NCBI RefSeq assembly: GCF_001017435.1 | Contig: NZ_CP011371.1 | Span: forward strand, 6,324,001 to 6,388,000 | DNA length: 64,000 bases | Direction of reading: 5' to 3' | From: Caldimonas brevitalea | GTDB lineage: Bacteria; Pseudomonadota; Gammaproteobacteria; Burkholderiales; Burkholderiaceae_C | In this document: positions 54,700 through 63,316 of the stretch, piece after piece | Numbering within the stretch: the stretch's first letter is position 1 | How the letters are laid out: every line of letters begins with the position of its first letter | Notes under the pieces: model-generated | What the model saw: the letters and a program-made list of their open reading frames with translations, nothing else | The model's database searches: none | What the model was told of the DNA's origin: nothing | Position numbers and translations under genes: made by a program

Positions 54700-56016
54700 T
54701 CAGACCGCGACGCGCTGGCGCCCCTCGCCGGTCACGGCGCAGCCGGAGGTGCCCAGAAAGCCGAAGTCGAGCGCCGGCCGGCGGCCGCTGATCAGTTCTG
54801 CCACCGCCCGGCCGGAGCCGGCGCCATGGGTCCAGCCCAAGGTGCCGTGCCCTGCGTTGACCCACAGGTTGGGGAGCCGGGTGCGGCCGATGTAGGGAAT
54901 GTTGGTGGGCGTGCTCGGCCGCAACCCGGTCCAGAAATTGGGCTCGCTGAGGTCGGCCACGCCAGGGAACACCTCGTCGTAGCGGCGCACCAGCGCATCG
55001 CAGCGCACCCGGGCGGTGGGTGTGTCGAGACGGGTGTCGTAGCCGGCGAGTTCGGCGGTACCGGCAATGCGGATGTAGTCGCCCAGGCGCGAGATCGCGA
55101 TCTTGCGGGCGTCGTCGATCATGCTGACCACACTCGCCCGTTCGGGGTGCCGCAGCCGCAACGTGGCCGAATAGCCTTTGGCCGGATAGATGTTGAGCGC
55201 CACGCCGAGCGGACGCAGCAAGGGAGCGGTGTACGACCCGAGGGCCGCGACGAAGACGTCGCCTTGCAAGGTGGCCGGCACGCCGCTGACACGGTCGCGC
55301 ACGCGCACGCGCTCCACCCGCCCCCCTTCCACGTCCAGGCCCAGGATGTCGTGCTGGTAGAGGAACTGCACCCCCGCCGCCTCGCAGCGACGCGCCAGGG
55401 CCTGCGTGAACACGCGGGCGTCGCCCGACTCGTCGCTGGGCGTGTAGGTGCCGCCGGCGATCTGCGGCGCGAAGCTGGCCAGCGCCGGTTCGATGGCCAA
55501 CACCTGCTCACGGGTCAACACCTCGCGGTCGACGCCGTAGCGGCGCATCAGGTTCGCCGCGGCAGCGCCGGCGTCGAGGTCCTTCTGCGACGAGAAGAAA
55601 TGCAGGATGCCGCGCTCCAGGCGCTGGTACTCGATGCCGGTCTGGGCCACCAGGGCCTTCAGCGACTCATGGCTGTAGCGACCCAGCGCCACCAACTGGC
55701 GCACGTTGCGCTCGAAGGCGCCGTCGTGGCACTGCATCAAGAAGCTGAGGCCCCAGCGCCACTGCTGCGGGTCGAGGCGGGGGCGAAACAGCAGCGGCGA
55801 GTCGTCGCGCGCCAGCCACTTCAGCACCTTCAACGGCGCTTCGGCGTTGGCCCACGGCTCGCAGAAACTGACGGAAATCTGGGCGCCATTGGCGAAGCTG
55901 GTCTCCTGCGCCGCGTCGCCCTGGCGGTCGATCACCACCACCTCGTGCCCCTCCTGCCGCAAATACCAGGCAGTGCAAACGCCGATGATGCCGGCGCCGA
56001 GGACAAAAACTCGCAT
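54700..56016 (-). CDS. dadA: D-amino acid dehydrogenase small subunit
   Basis: A 438-aa FAD enzyme that oxidatively deaminates D-amino acids (D-alanine best known) and passes electrons to the respiratory chain. FAD-binding MRVFVLGAGIIGVCTAWYL, QETSFANGAQISVSFCEPWA, SDESGDARVFTQAL, YPAKGYSATL and the C-terminal TPTNIPYIGRTRLPNLWVNAGHGTLGWTHGAGSG match DadA. The C-terminus is somewhat extended (FGFLGTSGCAVTG). It follows the argO-like gene by 30 bases, so the two may be co-transcribed. Confidence 0.93.
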   Translation of the reverse strand: MRVFVLGAGIIGVCTAWYLRQEGHEVVVIDRQGDAAQETSFANGAQISVSFCEPWANAEAPLKVLKWLARDDSPLLFRPRLDPQQWRWGLSFLMQCHDGAFERNVRQLVALGRYSHESLKALVAQTGIEYQRLERGILHFFSSQKDLDAGAAAANLMRRYGVDREVLTREQVLAIEPALASFAPQIAGGTYTPSDESGDARVFTQALARRCEAAGVQFLYQHDILGLDVEGGRVERVRVRDRVSGVPATLQGDVFVAALGSYTAPLLRPLGVALNIYPAKGYSATLRLRHPERASVVSMIDDARKIAISRLGDYIRIAGTAELAGYDTRLDTPTARVRCDALVRRYDEVFPGVADLSEPNFWTGLRPSTPTNIPYIGRTRLPNLWVNAGHGTLGWTHGAGSGRAVAELISGRRPALDFGFLGTSGCAVTGEGRQRVAV

Positions 56017-56046
56017 GACAAGCTCCTTGTGAGTGCTTGGGTCGGT

Positions 56047-56718
56047 TCAGATTCTGATGGGCAGCACGAGCAGTTGCACGGCGGCCCAGGCCATGGCGAC
56101 CGCGACACCCATGTCGATGGCCCGCCACACCCGCGGCTGGCGCAGCCAACGGGACGCAGCGGCAGCGCCATACCCGAGGGCCGAGAACCACAGCAGCGAG
56201 GCAAGCCCCGCGCCAGCGACGAAGGCCCCTTGCGCCGCGCCGGCGTGCTGGGCGCCGAGGCTGCCCATCAACACCACGGTGTCGAGGTAGACGTGGGGGT
56301 TCAGGTAGGTCATCGCAAGCGTGGCGACCAGCGTGGCGCCCAACGGTTGGGCGGCGCCACCGGCCTCGAGCACAGCGGTCCCCGGCGCCCAGGCCCGCCT
56401 CAGCGCCTGCACGGCATAGACTGCCAGAAAGGCGCCGCCTGCAAATCGACACACTTGTAACGCCATCGGTGAGGCGGCGATCAACCGGCCGAGGCCGAAC
56501 ACGCCGGCCGCGGTGAGCAGCCAATCGGAGAGGGTGCACACGGCGATCACGGTCCCGACATGTGTGCGCGCCAGCCCTTGCCGAAGAACCAACGCGTTCT
56601 GGGCACCGATGGCCACGATCAGGCCCGCCATCGTCAGCAGGCCCTGAAGGCCGGCAGCGGTGATCACGGCGACCGGGACTTTGTCGGACAGGGTGGCAGG
56701 CAACACGGCGTCGAGCAT
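56047..56718 (-). CDS. argO: LysE/ArgO family amino-acid exporter
   Basis: A 223-aa exporter with six helices. The LysE/ArgO signature is IVAIGAQNALVLRQGLARTHV (about 34-54), and a second conserved block is TLAMTYLNPHVYLDTVVLMGSLGA (about 131-154). ArgO/LysE exports L-arginine or L-lysine when intracellular levels are high. It is divergent from an ArgP-type regulator, the known arrangement. The first residues (about 1-20) are uncertain and a shorter start is possible. Confidence 0.92.
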   Translation of the reverse strand: MLDAVLPATLSDKVPVAVITAAGLQGLLTMAGLIVAIGAQNALVLRQGLARTHVGTVIAVCTLSDWLLTAAGVFGLGRLIAASPMALQVCRFAGGAFLAVYAVQALRRAWAPGTAVLEAGGAAQPLGATLVATLAMTYLNPHVYLDTVVLMGSLGAQHAGAAQGAFVAGAGLASLLWFSALGYGAAAASRWLRQPRVWRAIDMGVAVAMAWAAVQLLVLPIRI

Positions 56719-56753
56719 GACCGGGATTCTCGGCAGCGCCGCACCCGGCGTGA

Positions 56754-56774
56754 AGGAAGATGAATATTCTTCCT
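56754..56774. promoter_or_regulatory. Dyad in the argO-argP divergent promoter
   Basis: AGGAAGA (56754-56760) and TCTTCCT (56768-56774) are perfect 7-bp arms around TGAATAT, with GAATATTC nearly symmetric in the centre. It lies 36 bases from the argO start and 19 from the argP start. A LysR-type T-N11-A core fits within it. Binding by the divergent ArgP is inferred. Confidence 0.6.
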
Positions 56775-56792
56775 GTTACATTAGCTGTGCTT

Positions 56793-57749
56793 ATGCATCA
56801 CTTCGATCCCGCTGCCCTCGACTGCCTTGCCGCGCTGGTCGACGAAGGCAGTTTCGAGCGCGCCGCACAGCGGTTGTCGATCACGCAGTCGGCCGTGTCG
56901 CAACGCCTGCGCGCACTCGAACAAGAGGTGGGCCAGCTGCTCGTGGTGCGCGCCCGGCCGCTGCGGCTGACCGAGCCCGGCAAGGTGCTGCTGCGTTTCG
57001 CGCGGCAGTGGCAGGCGCTGCGGGCCGACGTCGCGCGCGAACTGGAGGAAGGCGCCAGGCCCGACGAGCGGTTGCCGATCGCGGTCAACGCCGACAGCCT
57101 CGCCACCTGGGTGCTGCCGGCGCTGGACCCGCTGGTGCAGCAAGGGGTGTCGCTGGAAATGGTCGTCGACGACCAGGACTTCACGCACGACTGGCTGCGC
57201 CAGGGCGCCGTGCTCGGTTGCGTGTCGACCGTACGCCAGGCCTTGCGCGGCTGCCGGGTGGTGCCGCTGGGGGTGATGCGCTACATCGCCGTCGCCAGCC
57301 CCGGCTTCGTGGCCCGCGAGTTGGGCGGCGGCCTCACCGGCGCCAACTTCGCGCAGGTGCCCTTCCTCGTGTTCAACCGCAAGGACGACATGCAGGCGCA
57401 ATGGGTGTCGCATGCGTTCGGCGTGCGCAGTCCCCGTTTGCGCGAGCGTTTCGTGCCGTCTTCCGAAGCTTATGTGCGAGCCGTGTTGATGGGGTGGGGT
57501 GTCGGCGTGGTGCCCGAGTTGCAGGTGCGCGAGCAGCTGGCCGACGGCAGCCTGCTGCCCTTGCATCCGCAGGTGCAGGTGGAGGTGACGCTGCACTGGC
57601 ATCAATGGAAGCTGGGCAGCGAGCAACGCCCTGCCGTGCGGGCGGCACTGCTCGACCGCATCGGCCAGGCCCTGCTCGACGGTGCCGCCGCCGCGCTGGC
57701 ACCGCCCGCAGCGCAGTCCTTGGGGATCGGAGATGACGTCACGCCCTGA
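56793..57749 (+). CDS. argP: ArgP/LysG-type LysR regulator
   Basis: A 318-aa LysR regulator with an N-terminus like ArgP (IciA)/LysG: FDPAALDCLAALVDEGSFERAAQRLSITQSAVSQRLRALEQEVGQLLVVR. The effector domain contains VNADSLATWVLPAL and VFNRKDDMQAQWV, also typical. ArgP activates argO in response to arginine and is blocked by lysine. The ATG at 56793 is chosen over a 5' extension without homology. The DMT exporter gene overlaps its 3' end by 17 bases. Confidence 0.92.
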   Translation: MHHFDPAALDCLAALVDEGSFERAAQRLSITQSAVSQRLRALEQEVGQLLVVRARPLRLTEPGKVLLRFARQWQALRADVARELEEGARPDERLPIAVNADSLATWVLPALDPLVQQGVSLEMVVDDQDFTHDWLRQGAVLGCVSTVRQALRGCRVVPLGVMRYIAVASPGFVARELGGGLTGANFAQVPFLVFNRKDDMQAQWVSHAFGVRSPRLRERFVPSSEAYVRAVLMGWGVGVVPELQVREQLADGSLLPLHPQVQVEVTLHWHQWKLGSEQRPAVRAALLDRIGQALLDGAAAALAPPAAQSLGIGDDVTP

Positions 57750-58650
57750 CGACACCCTGGGCCCGGGCATTGCCGCCGGCCTCGCCGCGGGCGCCTTGTG
57801 GGGCCTGGTGTTCGTCCTGCCCCGGGCGGTCGACGCATATTCCGGCCTCGAAGTCAGCTTCGGCCGCTATGCCGCCTACGCCGCCCTCTCGATCGGGGCG
57901 CTGGCCTGGGGCTGGCGCGACATCCGGGTCCATCTGACGCCGAGGCGGGTGGGGGCTGCGCTGATGCTCGGCTGGGTGGGCAACAGCCTCTACTACCTGT
58001 TGGTCGTGAGGGCGGTGCGCTGGGCCGGCACCGCCCTCACCGGCCTGATCATCGGCACCTTGCCGCTGTGGCTGCTGTGCATCGGCCGCCCGGCCGGGCT
58101 GCGGCCGGCCCGGCTCGTGCCGGGCGCCGTCTGCACCGCTGCCGGCCTCGCGCTGATGTACTGGAGCACCACCGCCCAGGACGGCGCCGGCCCCCGCTTC
58201 ACGGCAGGGGTGGCGTGCGCCACCGCGGCGCTCGCGTGCTGGACCGCTTATGCGATGCTCAACGCCCGCTGGCTCAAGCGCGAGCCGTCGCTCCCCAATG
58301 CGGTGTGGACCCATTTGCTGGGCGTCGCCACGCTGATCGGACTGCTGCCGCTGCTCGCGTTCAACGAAGCGCCCGCCGCCACACCGGCTATGCGCGAGGC
58401 GCAGGCCGGGCTGTATGCGGCGGTCTCGCTGACGATGGGGTTGGGTGCGTCCTGGCTCGCCACCTGGCTCTGGAACATCGCCAGCCGCCGCTTGCCGACC
58501 TCGCTGGCCGGCCAACTGATCGTCAGCGAAACCTTGTTCGCGCTCGCTTACGGCTATCTGTATGAGCAACGCTGGCCGCAGCCGGCTGAATGGGCTGCCG
58601 CGACGTTGTTCACGCTCGGCGTCGTGTGGGCCGTCCGCAGCCACCGTTGA
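57733..58650 (+). CDS. DMT-superfamily (EamA) transporter
   Basis: A 305-aa inner-membrane protein with ten predicted helices in two EamA repeats: GIAAGLAAGALWGLVFVLPRAVD, WAGTALTGLIIGTLPLWLLC, VACATAALACWTAYAMLNARWLK and GQLIVSETLFALAYGYLYEQRWPQPAEWAAATLFTLGVVW. It probably exports amino acids or metabolites. GGAG precedes the ATG at 57733, and the 17-base overlap with argP suggests co-expression with the export regulator. Confidence 0.88.
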   Translation: MTSRPDDTLGPGIAAGLAAGALWGLVFVLPRAVDAYSGLEVSFGRYAAYAALSIGALAWGWRDIRVHLTPRRVGAALMLGWVGNSLYYLLVVRAVRWAGTALTGLIIGTLPLWLLCIGRPAGLRPARLVPGAVCTAAGLALMYWSTTAQDGAGPRFTAGVACATAALACWTAYAMLNARWLKREPSLPNAVWTHLLGVATLIGLLPLLAFNEAPAATPAMREAQAGLYAAVSLTMGLGASWLATWLWNIASRRLPTSLAGQLIVSETLFALAYGYLYEQRWPQPAEWAAATLFTLGVVWAVRSHR

Positions 58651-58813
58651 GGGGGTCGGCGGGGGGCCGGGCAGAATGGAGGCCGGCTCGCCCTCGCCCG
58701 CCAGACCGCGACCGCGGGCTTGCTGGCCCGCCGCTTTCGTCTTTCGCCCTGTCTGTCCGCTGCGCTCCCTTGGCTGCTACCGACCGTCTTCCACCTGCTT
58801 GCGCTCCTGCCCG

Positions 58814-60391
58814 ATGCACCGGCGCGCCACCCTGACCCGTTTGTCGCGATGGGCTGCCGCCCTCGCTTTGGGCAGCCTGTTCGGTTCCTCGCCCCACCGG
58901 CCGCCGCTGCAGAAGCCGGTGGCGCCGCGCTTCGGCGACGACCCCTTCAGGCTCGGCGTCGCCAGCGGCTGCCCGCGCCCCAGCTCGGTGGTGTTGTGGA
59001 CCCGGCTCGCGCCGGCGCCTTACGAGCCGGGTGGCGGTCTCGCACCCCGGCCGGTGGCGGTGCGCTGGGAGCTGGCCCACGACGAACATTTCGCGCAACG
59101 GGTGCAAACGGGCGAGGTGTGGGCGCAGCCGCAACATGCCCACAGCGTGCACGTGCAGGTGACCGGGCTGGACAGCGACCGCCGCTATTTCTTTCGGTTC
59201 ATCGCCGGCGGCGTCGCCAGCGGCGTCGGCCGCACCCGGACGGCGCCGCGCGAGGATGCAGCGGTCCAGCGGCTGCGCATCGCGCTGGCCTCGTGCCAGC
59301 ACTATGAACAGGGCCGCTTCGCGGTGCACCGCGAGATCGCGTGGCGCGACCTCGACTTCGTGCTGTTTGTCGGCGACTACCTCTACGAGTCGTTCCATCC
59401 GCACTTCCAGGTGCGCCTGCACGAGGGACCGCCGCCGACACGCCTCGACGCCTTCCGCCGCCGCCACGCGACCTACAAGCTCGACCCCGACCTGCGCGCC
59501 GCCCATGCCGCCCACCCCTGGGTGCTCACCTGGGACGACCATGAGGTCGAGAACGACTATGCGAGCGACCGCTCCTGGTTGGGCGGTGACCCGCAGTCGT
59601 TTCTGCGCCGGCGCGCCGCTGCCTACAAGGCCTATTTCGAGCACCTGCCGATCGCACCCGACATGGCGCCGACCGGCGCCTTCATGCGCATCCACGATCG
59701 CTACACCTGGGGCCGGCTGGCCGAGCTGTGGACGCTGGACCCACGGCAGTTCCGCAGCGTGCAGGCGTGCTCGCTGGGGCGCCCGGTGGGGGGTGGCCGC
59801 GTGCTGATCGACTGCGACGAGATGGACGACGAGCGGCGCACGATCTTCGGTGCGGCGCAGGAACAGTGGCTCCAGGAAGGGCTGCCCGGCAGCACCCGCA
59901 CCTGGAAGCTGCTGGGCCAGGGCAGCCAGATCAGTTCGTGGGGCGTCGACACGCCCTTCGGCCGCAGCGTGCACAGCGACAGTTGGGATGGCTATCCACA
60001 GGCCCGCGAGCGCTTGCTGCGCGGCATCGCCGACGCCCAGGTACACAACGTCATCGCGCTCGGCGGCGACGTACACCGGCATGTCGCCGCCCACCTTCGG
60101 CTGCGGCCCAACGACGACGAAACGCCCATCGTCGCCAGCGAATTCGTCACCAGCTCGATCACCACGCGCGGCATGCCGGGCGCCGCCATGGCCTTGATCC
60201 GCAGTGCCAACCCCGACCTGTTGCACGCCCGGGGCGACGAGCGCGGTTATGCGCTCGTCGAGCTGCGGCCCGATGTCGCGCGCTGCGAGTTCCGGGCCAC
60301 CGCGTTCCCGGTGACCGAAGCGGCGCAGCTGCACACGCAGGCGGTGTACGCGGTGGAACGCGACCGGGCGGGCGTGCAACGGGAAGCGTGA
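58814..60391 (+). CDS. phoD: PhoD-like alkaline phosphatase/phosphodiesterase
   Basis: A 525-aa secreted phosphatase with an RR-containing signal (MHRRATLTRLSRWAAALALG), compatible with Tat export as known for PhoD. The N-terminal Fn3-like domain (FRLGVASGCPRPSSVVLWTRLAP) is followed by metal-site motifs LFVGDYLYES, LTWDDHEVENDY and IALGGDVHRHVAAHL. The C-terminal ASEFVTSSITTRG and DERGYALVELRPD are standard. PhoD enzymes use Ca and Fe and release phosphate from esters. No Pho box was identified. Confidence 0.92.
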   Translation: MHRRATLTRLSRWAAALALGSLFGSSPHRPPLQKPVAPRFGDDPFRLGVASGCPRPSSVVLWTRLAPAPYEPGGGLAPRPVAVRWELAHDEHFAQRVQTGEVWAQPQHAHSVHVQVTGLDSDRRYFFRFIAGGVASGVGRTRTAPREDAAVQRLRIALASCQHYEQGRFAVHREIAWRDLDFVLFVGDYLYESFHPHFQVRLHEGPPPTRLDAFRRRHATYKLDPDLRAAHAAHPWVLTWDDHEVENDYASDRSWLGGDPQSFLRRRAAAYKAYFEHLPIAPDMAPTGAFMRIHDRYTWGRLAELWTLDPRQFRSVQACSLGRPVGGGRVLIDCDEMDDERRTIFGAAQEQWLQEGLPGSTRTWKLLGQGSQISSWGVDTPFGRSVHSDSWDGYPQARERLLRGIADAQVHNVIALGGDVHRHVAAHLRLRPNDDETPIVASEFVTSSITTRGMPGAAMALIRSANPDLLHARGDERGYALVELRPDVARCEFRATAFPVTEAAQLHTQAVYAVERDRAGVQREA

Positions 60392-60582
60392 GCACCTGCT
60401 CGGCCGCCTGAAGGGGGCTCGCGCCGCAGTGCCCACAAGATCACCGGCAAGCCTCGACCCAACCCTGCGTCTGTACCCCTTTCACCCTTGAGTTCGGGAT
60501 ATCGGCGGCGCGAGCAGACGCGCACACTGCAGGACATGAGGTGCGCTTGCAGGATGCGCGCCTCGCTGTCGAGAGGTTCGCA

Positions 60583-60798
60583 ATGGGCAGTTTTCATCTC
60601 CCGGCCTGGCTGCAGCCATGGATGCGCCAACAGACCCCAGAGACCGTGCAGGACCCGGCCGACCTGGGCACCGAACTGGGCTTGGAGATCCACCTCGCCG
60701 CCCAGGCGCAGACCCAGCCGGTGCGTACCCCGGCAGCGACGGCCCCGGACCCTTGGCCGCGACTGCCGCTCGCATCTTCCGCACCGTCGGAAGACTGA
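60583..60798 (+). CDS. Small hypothetical protein (71 aa)
   Basis: A 71-aa frame with GAGAGG upstream of its ATG. The N-terminus MGSFHLPAWLQPWMRQQ is amphipathic, and the rest is Pro/Ala/Thr-rich and probably disordered (LASSAPSED at the end). Third codon positions are GC-rich like real genes here. No family is recognised. It converges on the universal stress protein gene. Confidence 0.45.
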   Translation: MGSFHLPAWLQPWMRQQTPETVQDPADLGTELGLEIHLAAQAQTQPVRTPAATAPDPWPRLPLASSAPSED

Positions 60799-60851
60799 AG
60801 CAGCCGCTGGCAACCCGCCATCGGCGAGCGCCGGCGGCTGCGTCGGGCCGC

Positions 60852-61274
60852 TCAGCGCACCAGCAGCACCGGCGTCTTGCAATTGGCCAGCACGTTGGTC
60901 GCCACCGACCCGAGCACCAGGTTGCCGAGCGCCGAATGGCCGTGCGACCCCATGACGACCAGATCGAAGCTGCCCGCCGCCGCCGTCTTCGAGATCACGT
61001 CGGCCGGATGGCCCACATGGAAGCTGGTCTCGGCCTTGAGACCCCGGCCCTCGAGGAAGGTCCGCACGGGCGCGAGGACCTTCTCGGCTTCGTCGGCGTA
61101 GTACTCCGTGAGCGTTTGCTTGTCGATCACCGCGGCCGCCCGGGCGGGCACCGCCGGCACCGCCGTCAAGACCGTGTATTGCTGCTGCGGCCCGAACAGT
61201 TCGCCGTGCGTCGTCAGGTAGCCCAACATACGTTGGGTGAATTCGCTTCCATCTACAGCAATCAAAATCTTCAT
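60852..61274 (-). CDS. Universal stress protein UspA family
   Basis: A 140-aa Usp-fold protein. MKILIAVDGSEFTQRMLGYL forms the first strand and Asp, and the C-terminal ATP-binding motif G-x2-G-x9-G-S is present as MGSHGHSALGNLVLGSVATNVL (about 109-130), so it should bind nucleotide. TPVLLVR ends the fold. The function of individual Usp proteins is usually survival under starvation or stress. The ATG at 61274 is internal to a long frame with no homology upstream. Confidence 0.93.
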   Translation of the reverse strand: MKILIAVDGSEFTQRMLGYLTTHGELFGPQQQYTVLTAVPAVPARAAAVIDKQTLTEYYADEAEKVLAPVRTFLEGRGLKAETSFHVGHPADVISKTAAAGSFDLVVMGSHGHSALGNLVLGSVATNVLANCKTPVLLVR

Positions 61275-61557
61275 CGAACGGCTCCTGTTGTCATCAGTGT
61301 GAACGGGTGGTGAGGATGTCACCGCGGCAGGCGTCCGGCCTTGACCGGCATCAAGAGGATAGGGCCGCCTCTGCCGCGCTGCCGAAGGCGCGGCGAATAA
61401 CCGGCGGGGCCCGGCCGCGGGCATAAAAGTCGACGGCCAGCATGGGCTAAAAACCCATTTGTTGCCTGGGCTGGAAGTTCTCGAGTTTGCGTTACTTTCA
61501 CTTGCGCTTATTTCACAGCGGAGTGTTCGGCGCTGCGGTTTCTCCCCTAGTTGAGGG

Positions 61558-61674
61558 ATGTCGCCGCAGCGGGCGATCAGTACAGTTCTCTCCCAGCAAG
61601 CTGTCACACGGTTCTGGGATTCTTTCAATTCGGCACGCACGCCACAGGCGCCCCAGAGCGCCCGGCGCGACTAG
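61558..61674 (+). CDS. Possible 38-aa peptide inside the candidate RNA
   Basis: An ATG at 61558 opens a 38-codon frame (MSPQRAISTVLSQQAVTRFW..., ending SARRD) that stops 40 bases before the orphan terminator. GAGGG lies too close to the ATG for an ideal ribosome site, and third positions are less GC-rich than in real genes here. It is recorded as an alternative to a purely non-coding RNA. Confidence 0.2.
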   Translation: MSPQRAISTVLSQQAVTRFWDSFNSARTPQAPQSARRD

Positions 61675-61714
61675 ACCAACGGCTCCCAACGACGTCCTTT
61701 TGAGGACTTCTGCA

Positions 61715-61747
61715 GCCCACCCGGGTTCCCGGGTGGGCTCTTTTTTT
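61715..61747 (+). terminator. Strong orphan rho-independent terminator
   Basis: GCCCACCCGGG (61715-61725) pairs perfectly with CCCGGGTGGGC (61728-61738), followed by TCTTTTTTT. The T-run makes it plus-strand oriented. It lies 11 bases beyond the stop of the leftward LysR gene but is not oriented to serve it. Confidence 0.9.
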
Positions 61748-61757
61748 GGGCCTGCCG

Positions 61758-62690
61758 TCACAGCGGGAATCCGCCGCCCAACACCTCTCGCAGATGGCTC
61801 ACCAGGCATTGCACTGCACGTGGCACCTGCGGGCTCCACGGCCGGATCGCAAACAAGCGCTCGCCGAAAAATCCGACCGGACGCCAGTCCGGCAGCAAGG
61901 CCGTCAGGCTGCCGTCGCGCAAGCCATGCGCAGCGCTGAAGTCGGGCAGTAGCGCAATGCCCAGGCCGCCGAGCACGGCCTGGCGCAGCACTTCGCTGTT
62001 GTTCGCCTTCAGCGGCCCGTTCACCTGCACCGTCACACGCTCGGTGCGGCGGCGGCCCGTCGGCCCTTCGAACGACCAACTGCTGGCGCCGGCATCCCGC
62101 AGGTAAAGCAGGCACCGATGGCGCGACAAGTCGGCAGGGTGGGCAGGCGTTCCGGCACGCTCGAGATAGTCGCGGTGCGCGACCAGCACCGAACGTGTGT
62201 CGCACAATGGCCAGGCCACGTGGGTGTCCGGTGCCGCCTGGCTGTGGCGTACGGCCAGGTCGAAACCCTCCTGTGCCAGATTGACGAAACGGTCGGACAG
62301 ATCGAGTTCGAGACGGATCTCGGGGTAGCGGTGCAAAAAGGCCGGCAGGTGGGGGGCCAGCGCCTGCCGCCCGAGGGCCACCGGCGCGGTCACACGCACC
62401 AGGCCGCGGGGCATGCCGGCCAGGTCACGCACGCTGGCAAAGCTGTGCTGGATGTGCGCAAACGATGCCCGGGTGTCATCCACCAACTGCTGGCCGGCCT
62501 CGGTCAACCCCACCGAACGGGTCGTGCGGCGCACCAGCGGCACACCCGCAGCCCGCTCCAGCTCGCTGATGCGCATGCTGACCGACGCCTTCGACACACC
62601 GAGGCGCCGCGCCGCCTGGGTGAAGCTGCGGGTTTCGGCGAGCACGCCGAGCAGATGCAGGTCGGCGAGCACGGGAGCCACGCGGTCCAT
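61758..62690 (-). CDS. LysR family transcriptional regulator
   Basis: A 310-aa LysR regulator of the CrgA/DmlR-like group: LHLLGVLAETRSFTQAARRLGVSKASVSMRISELERAAGVPLVRRTTRSV (about 11-60) is the winged HTH, and the effector domain begins near 88 (GLVRVTAPVALGRQALAPHL). The start at 62690 places a perfect operator-like palindrome 28 bp upstream. The next gene rightward is a gluconolactonase-like gene over 600 bp away. Confidence 0.9.
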   Translation of the reverse strand: MDRVAPVLADLHLLGVLAETRSFTQAARRLGVSKASVSMRISELERAAGVPLVRRTTRSVGLTEAGQQLVDDTRASFAHIQHSFASVRDLAGMPRGLVRVTAPVALGRQALAPHLPAFLHRYPEIRLELDLSDRFVNLAQEGFDLAVRHSQAAPDTHVAWPLCDTRSVLVAHRDYLERAGTPAHPADLSRHRCLLYLRDAGASSWSFEGPTGRRRTERVTVQVNGPLKANNSEVLRQAVLGGLGIALLPDFSAAHGLRDGSLTALLPDWRPVGFFGERLFAIRPWSPQVPRAVQCLVSHLREVLGGGFPL

Positions 62691-63316
62691 CTGGGCAGGC
62701 GACGACGGTCGGCCTCGTTGTTCAATGAGTTGAACAATGTACCCACCGCAGAAGCGTTTTCCAAGCCGGGGCAGGAGCTGCGCGTGCACCACAGGCCAGG
62801 TCCCGAGGAAGGGCCTTGTTTGCCATCGAGCCGCATGGCGCCCATGCAATTCCGAGCGCCGTTGTGCCTTGGGGGGCGCAAGGCGTACAGACAGATACGG
62901 AAAAAATTCCCTGGTGACATCCCGCCCGTCTTGTGTGCGCACTGCCCCGCACCCCGCTCGAGCCAGCTGGGAGGCGCTCCGGCGGTCGATTTCGGCGACT
63001 TTCAGCGACACCGCGCCCCTCCAGCCAGCCCCCCTCGCAGACGGCATGCCTCTTGCTGTTTAAGCAGTGCGACGAAGAGTCTGCGAGCGACCCGTGCTGT
63101 GAGGCGCCGCCGTCGTTGCCGAGTGTTGGCCAGTTTGAGTAGTACGGCGTGTCACGCGCAACCGGTCTCTCACGCTGCCGTTCGCCTTCGGGCCCGGCAG
63201 TGCCAGAACCGACTTCCGTGTGATGTGCCCTGAGCCGCAGCGATCGCGCATCGGCCGACTGCCACGCCCCGCCGACGGGTCAGGCTCGCGACTCTTCGTT
63301 TCGCCTTTGTCGTGTC
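62691..63316. other. 626-bp intergenic region between LysR and the SMP-30 gene
   Basis: No credible gene was found on either strand. The region holds the operator-like palindrome at 62718-62737 and presumably both divergent promoters. The leftward LysR frame stays open to about 63047, but the extension has no LysR-like residues. Confidence 0.4.
62718..62737. promoter_or_regulatory. Perfect 20-bp operator-like palindrome upstream of LysR
   Basis: TTGTTCAA (62718-62725) and TTGAACAA (62730-62737) are perfect 8-bp arms with a 4-bp spacer TGAG. It lies 28 bp from the LysR start in an AT-rich patch. LysR autoregulation is the simplest reading. Confidence 0.65.

Larger units (their letters stand above)
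61500..61747 (+). ncRNA. Candidate small RNA ending at an orphan terminator
   Basis: A very strong plus-strand terminator (61715-61747) has no annotated rightward gene before it: the nearest genes (60852 and 61758) are both leftward. The 61275-61714 interval is AT-richer than its surroundings and contains smaller hairpins, such as ATGGG/CCCAT near 61443 and GTCC/GGAC around 61694-61706. A short rightward transcript therefore seems likely. Its 5' end is not defined; 61500 is a guess. Confidence 0.4.
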
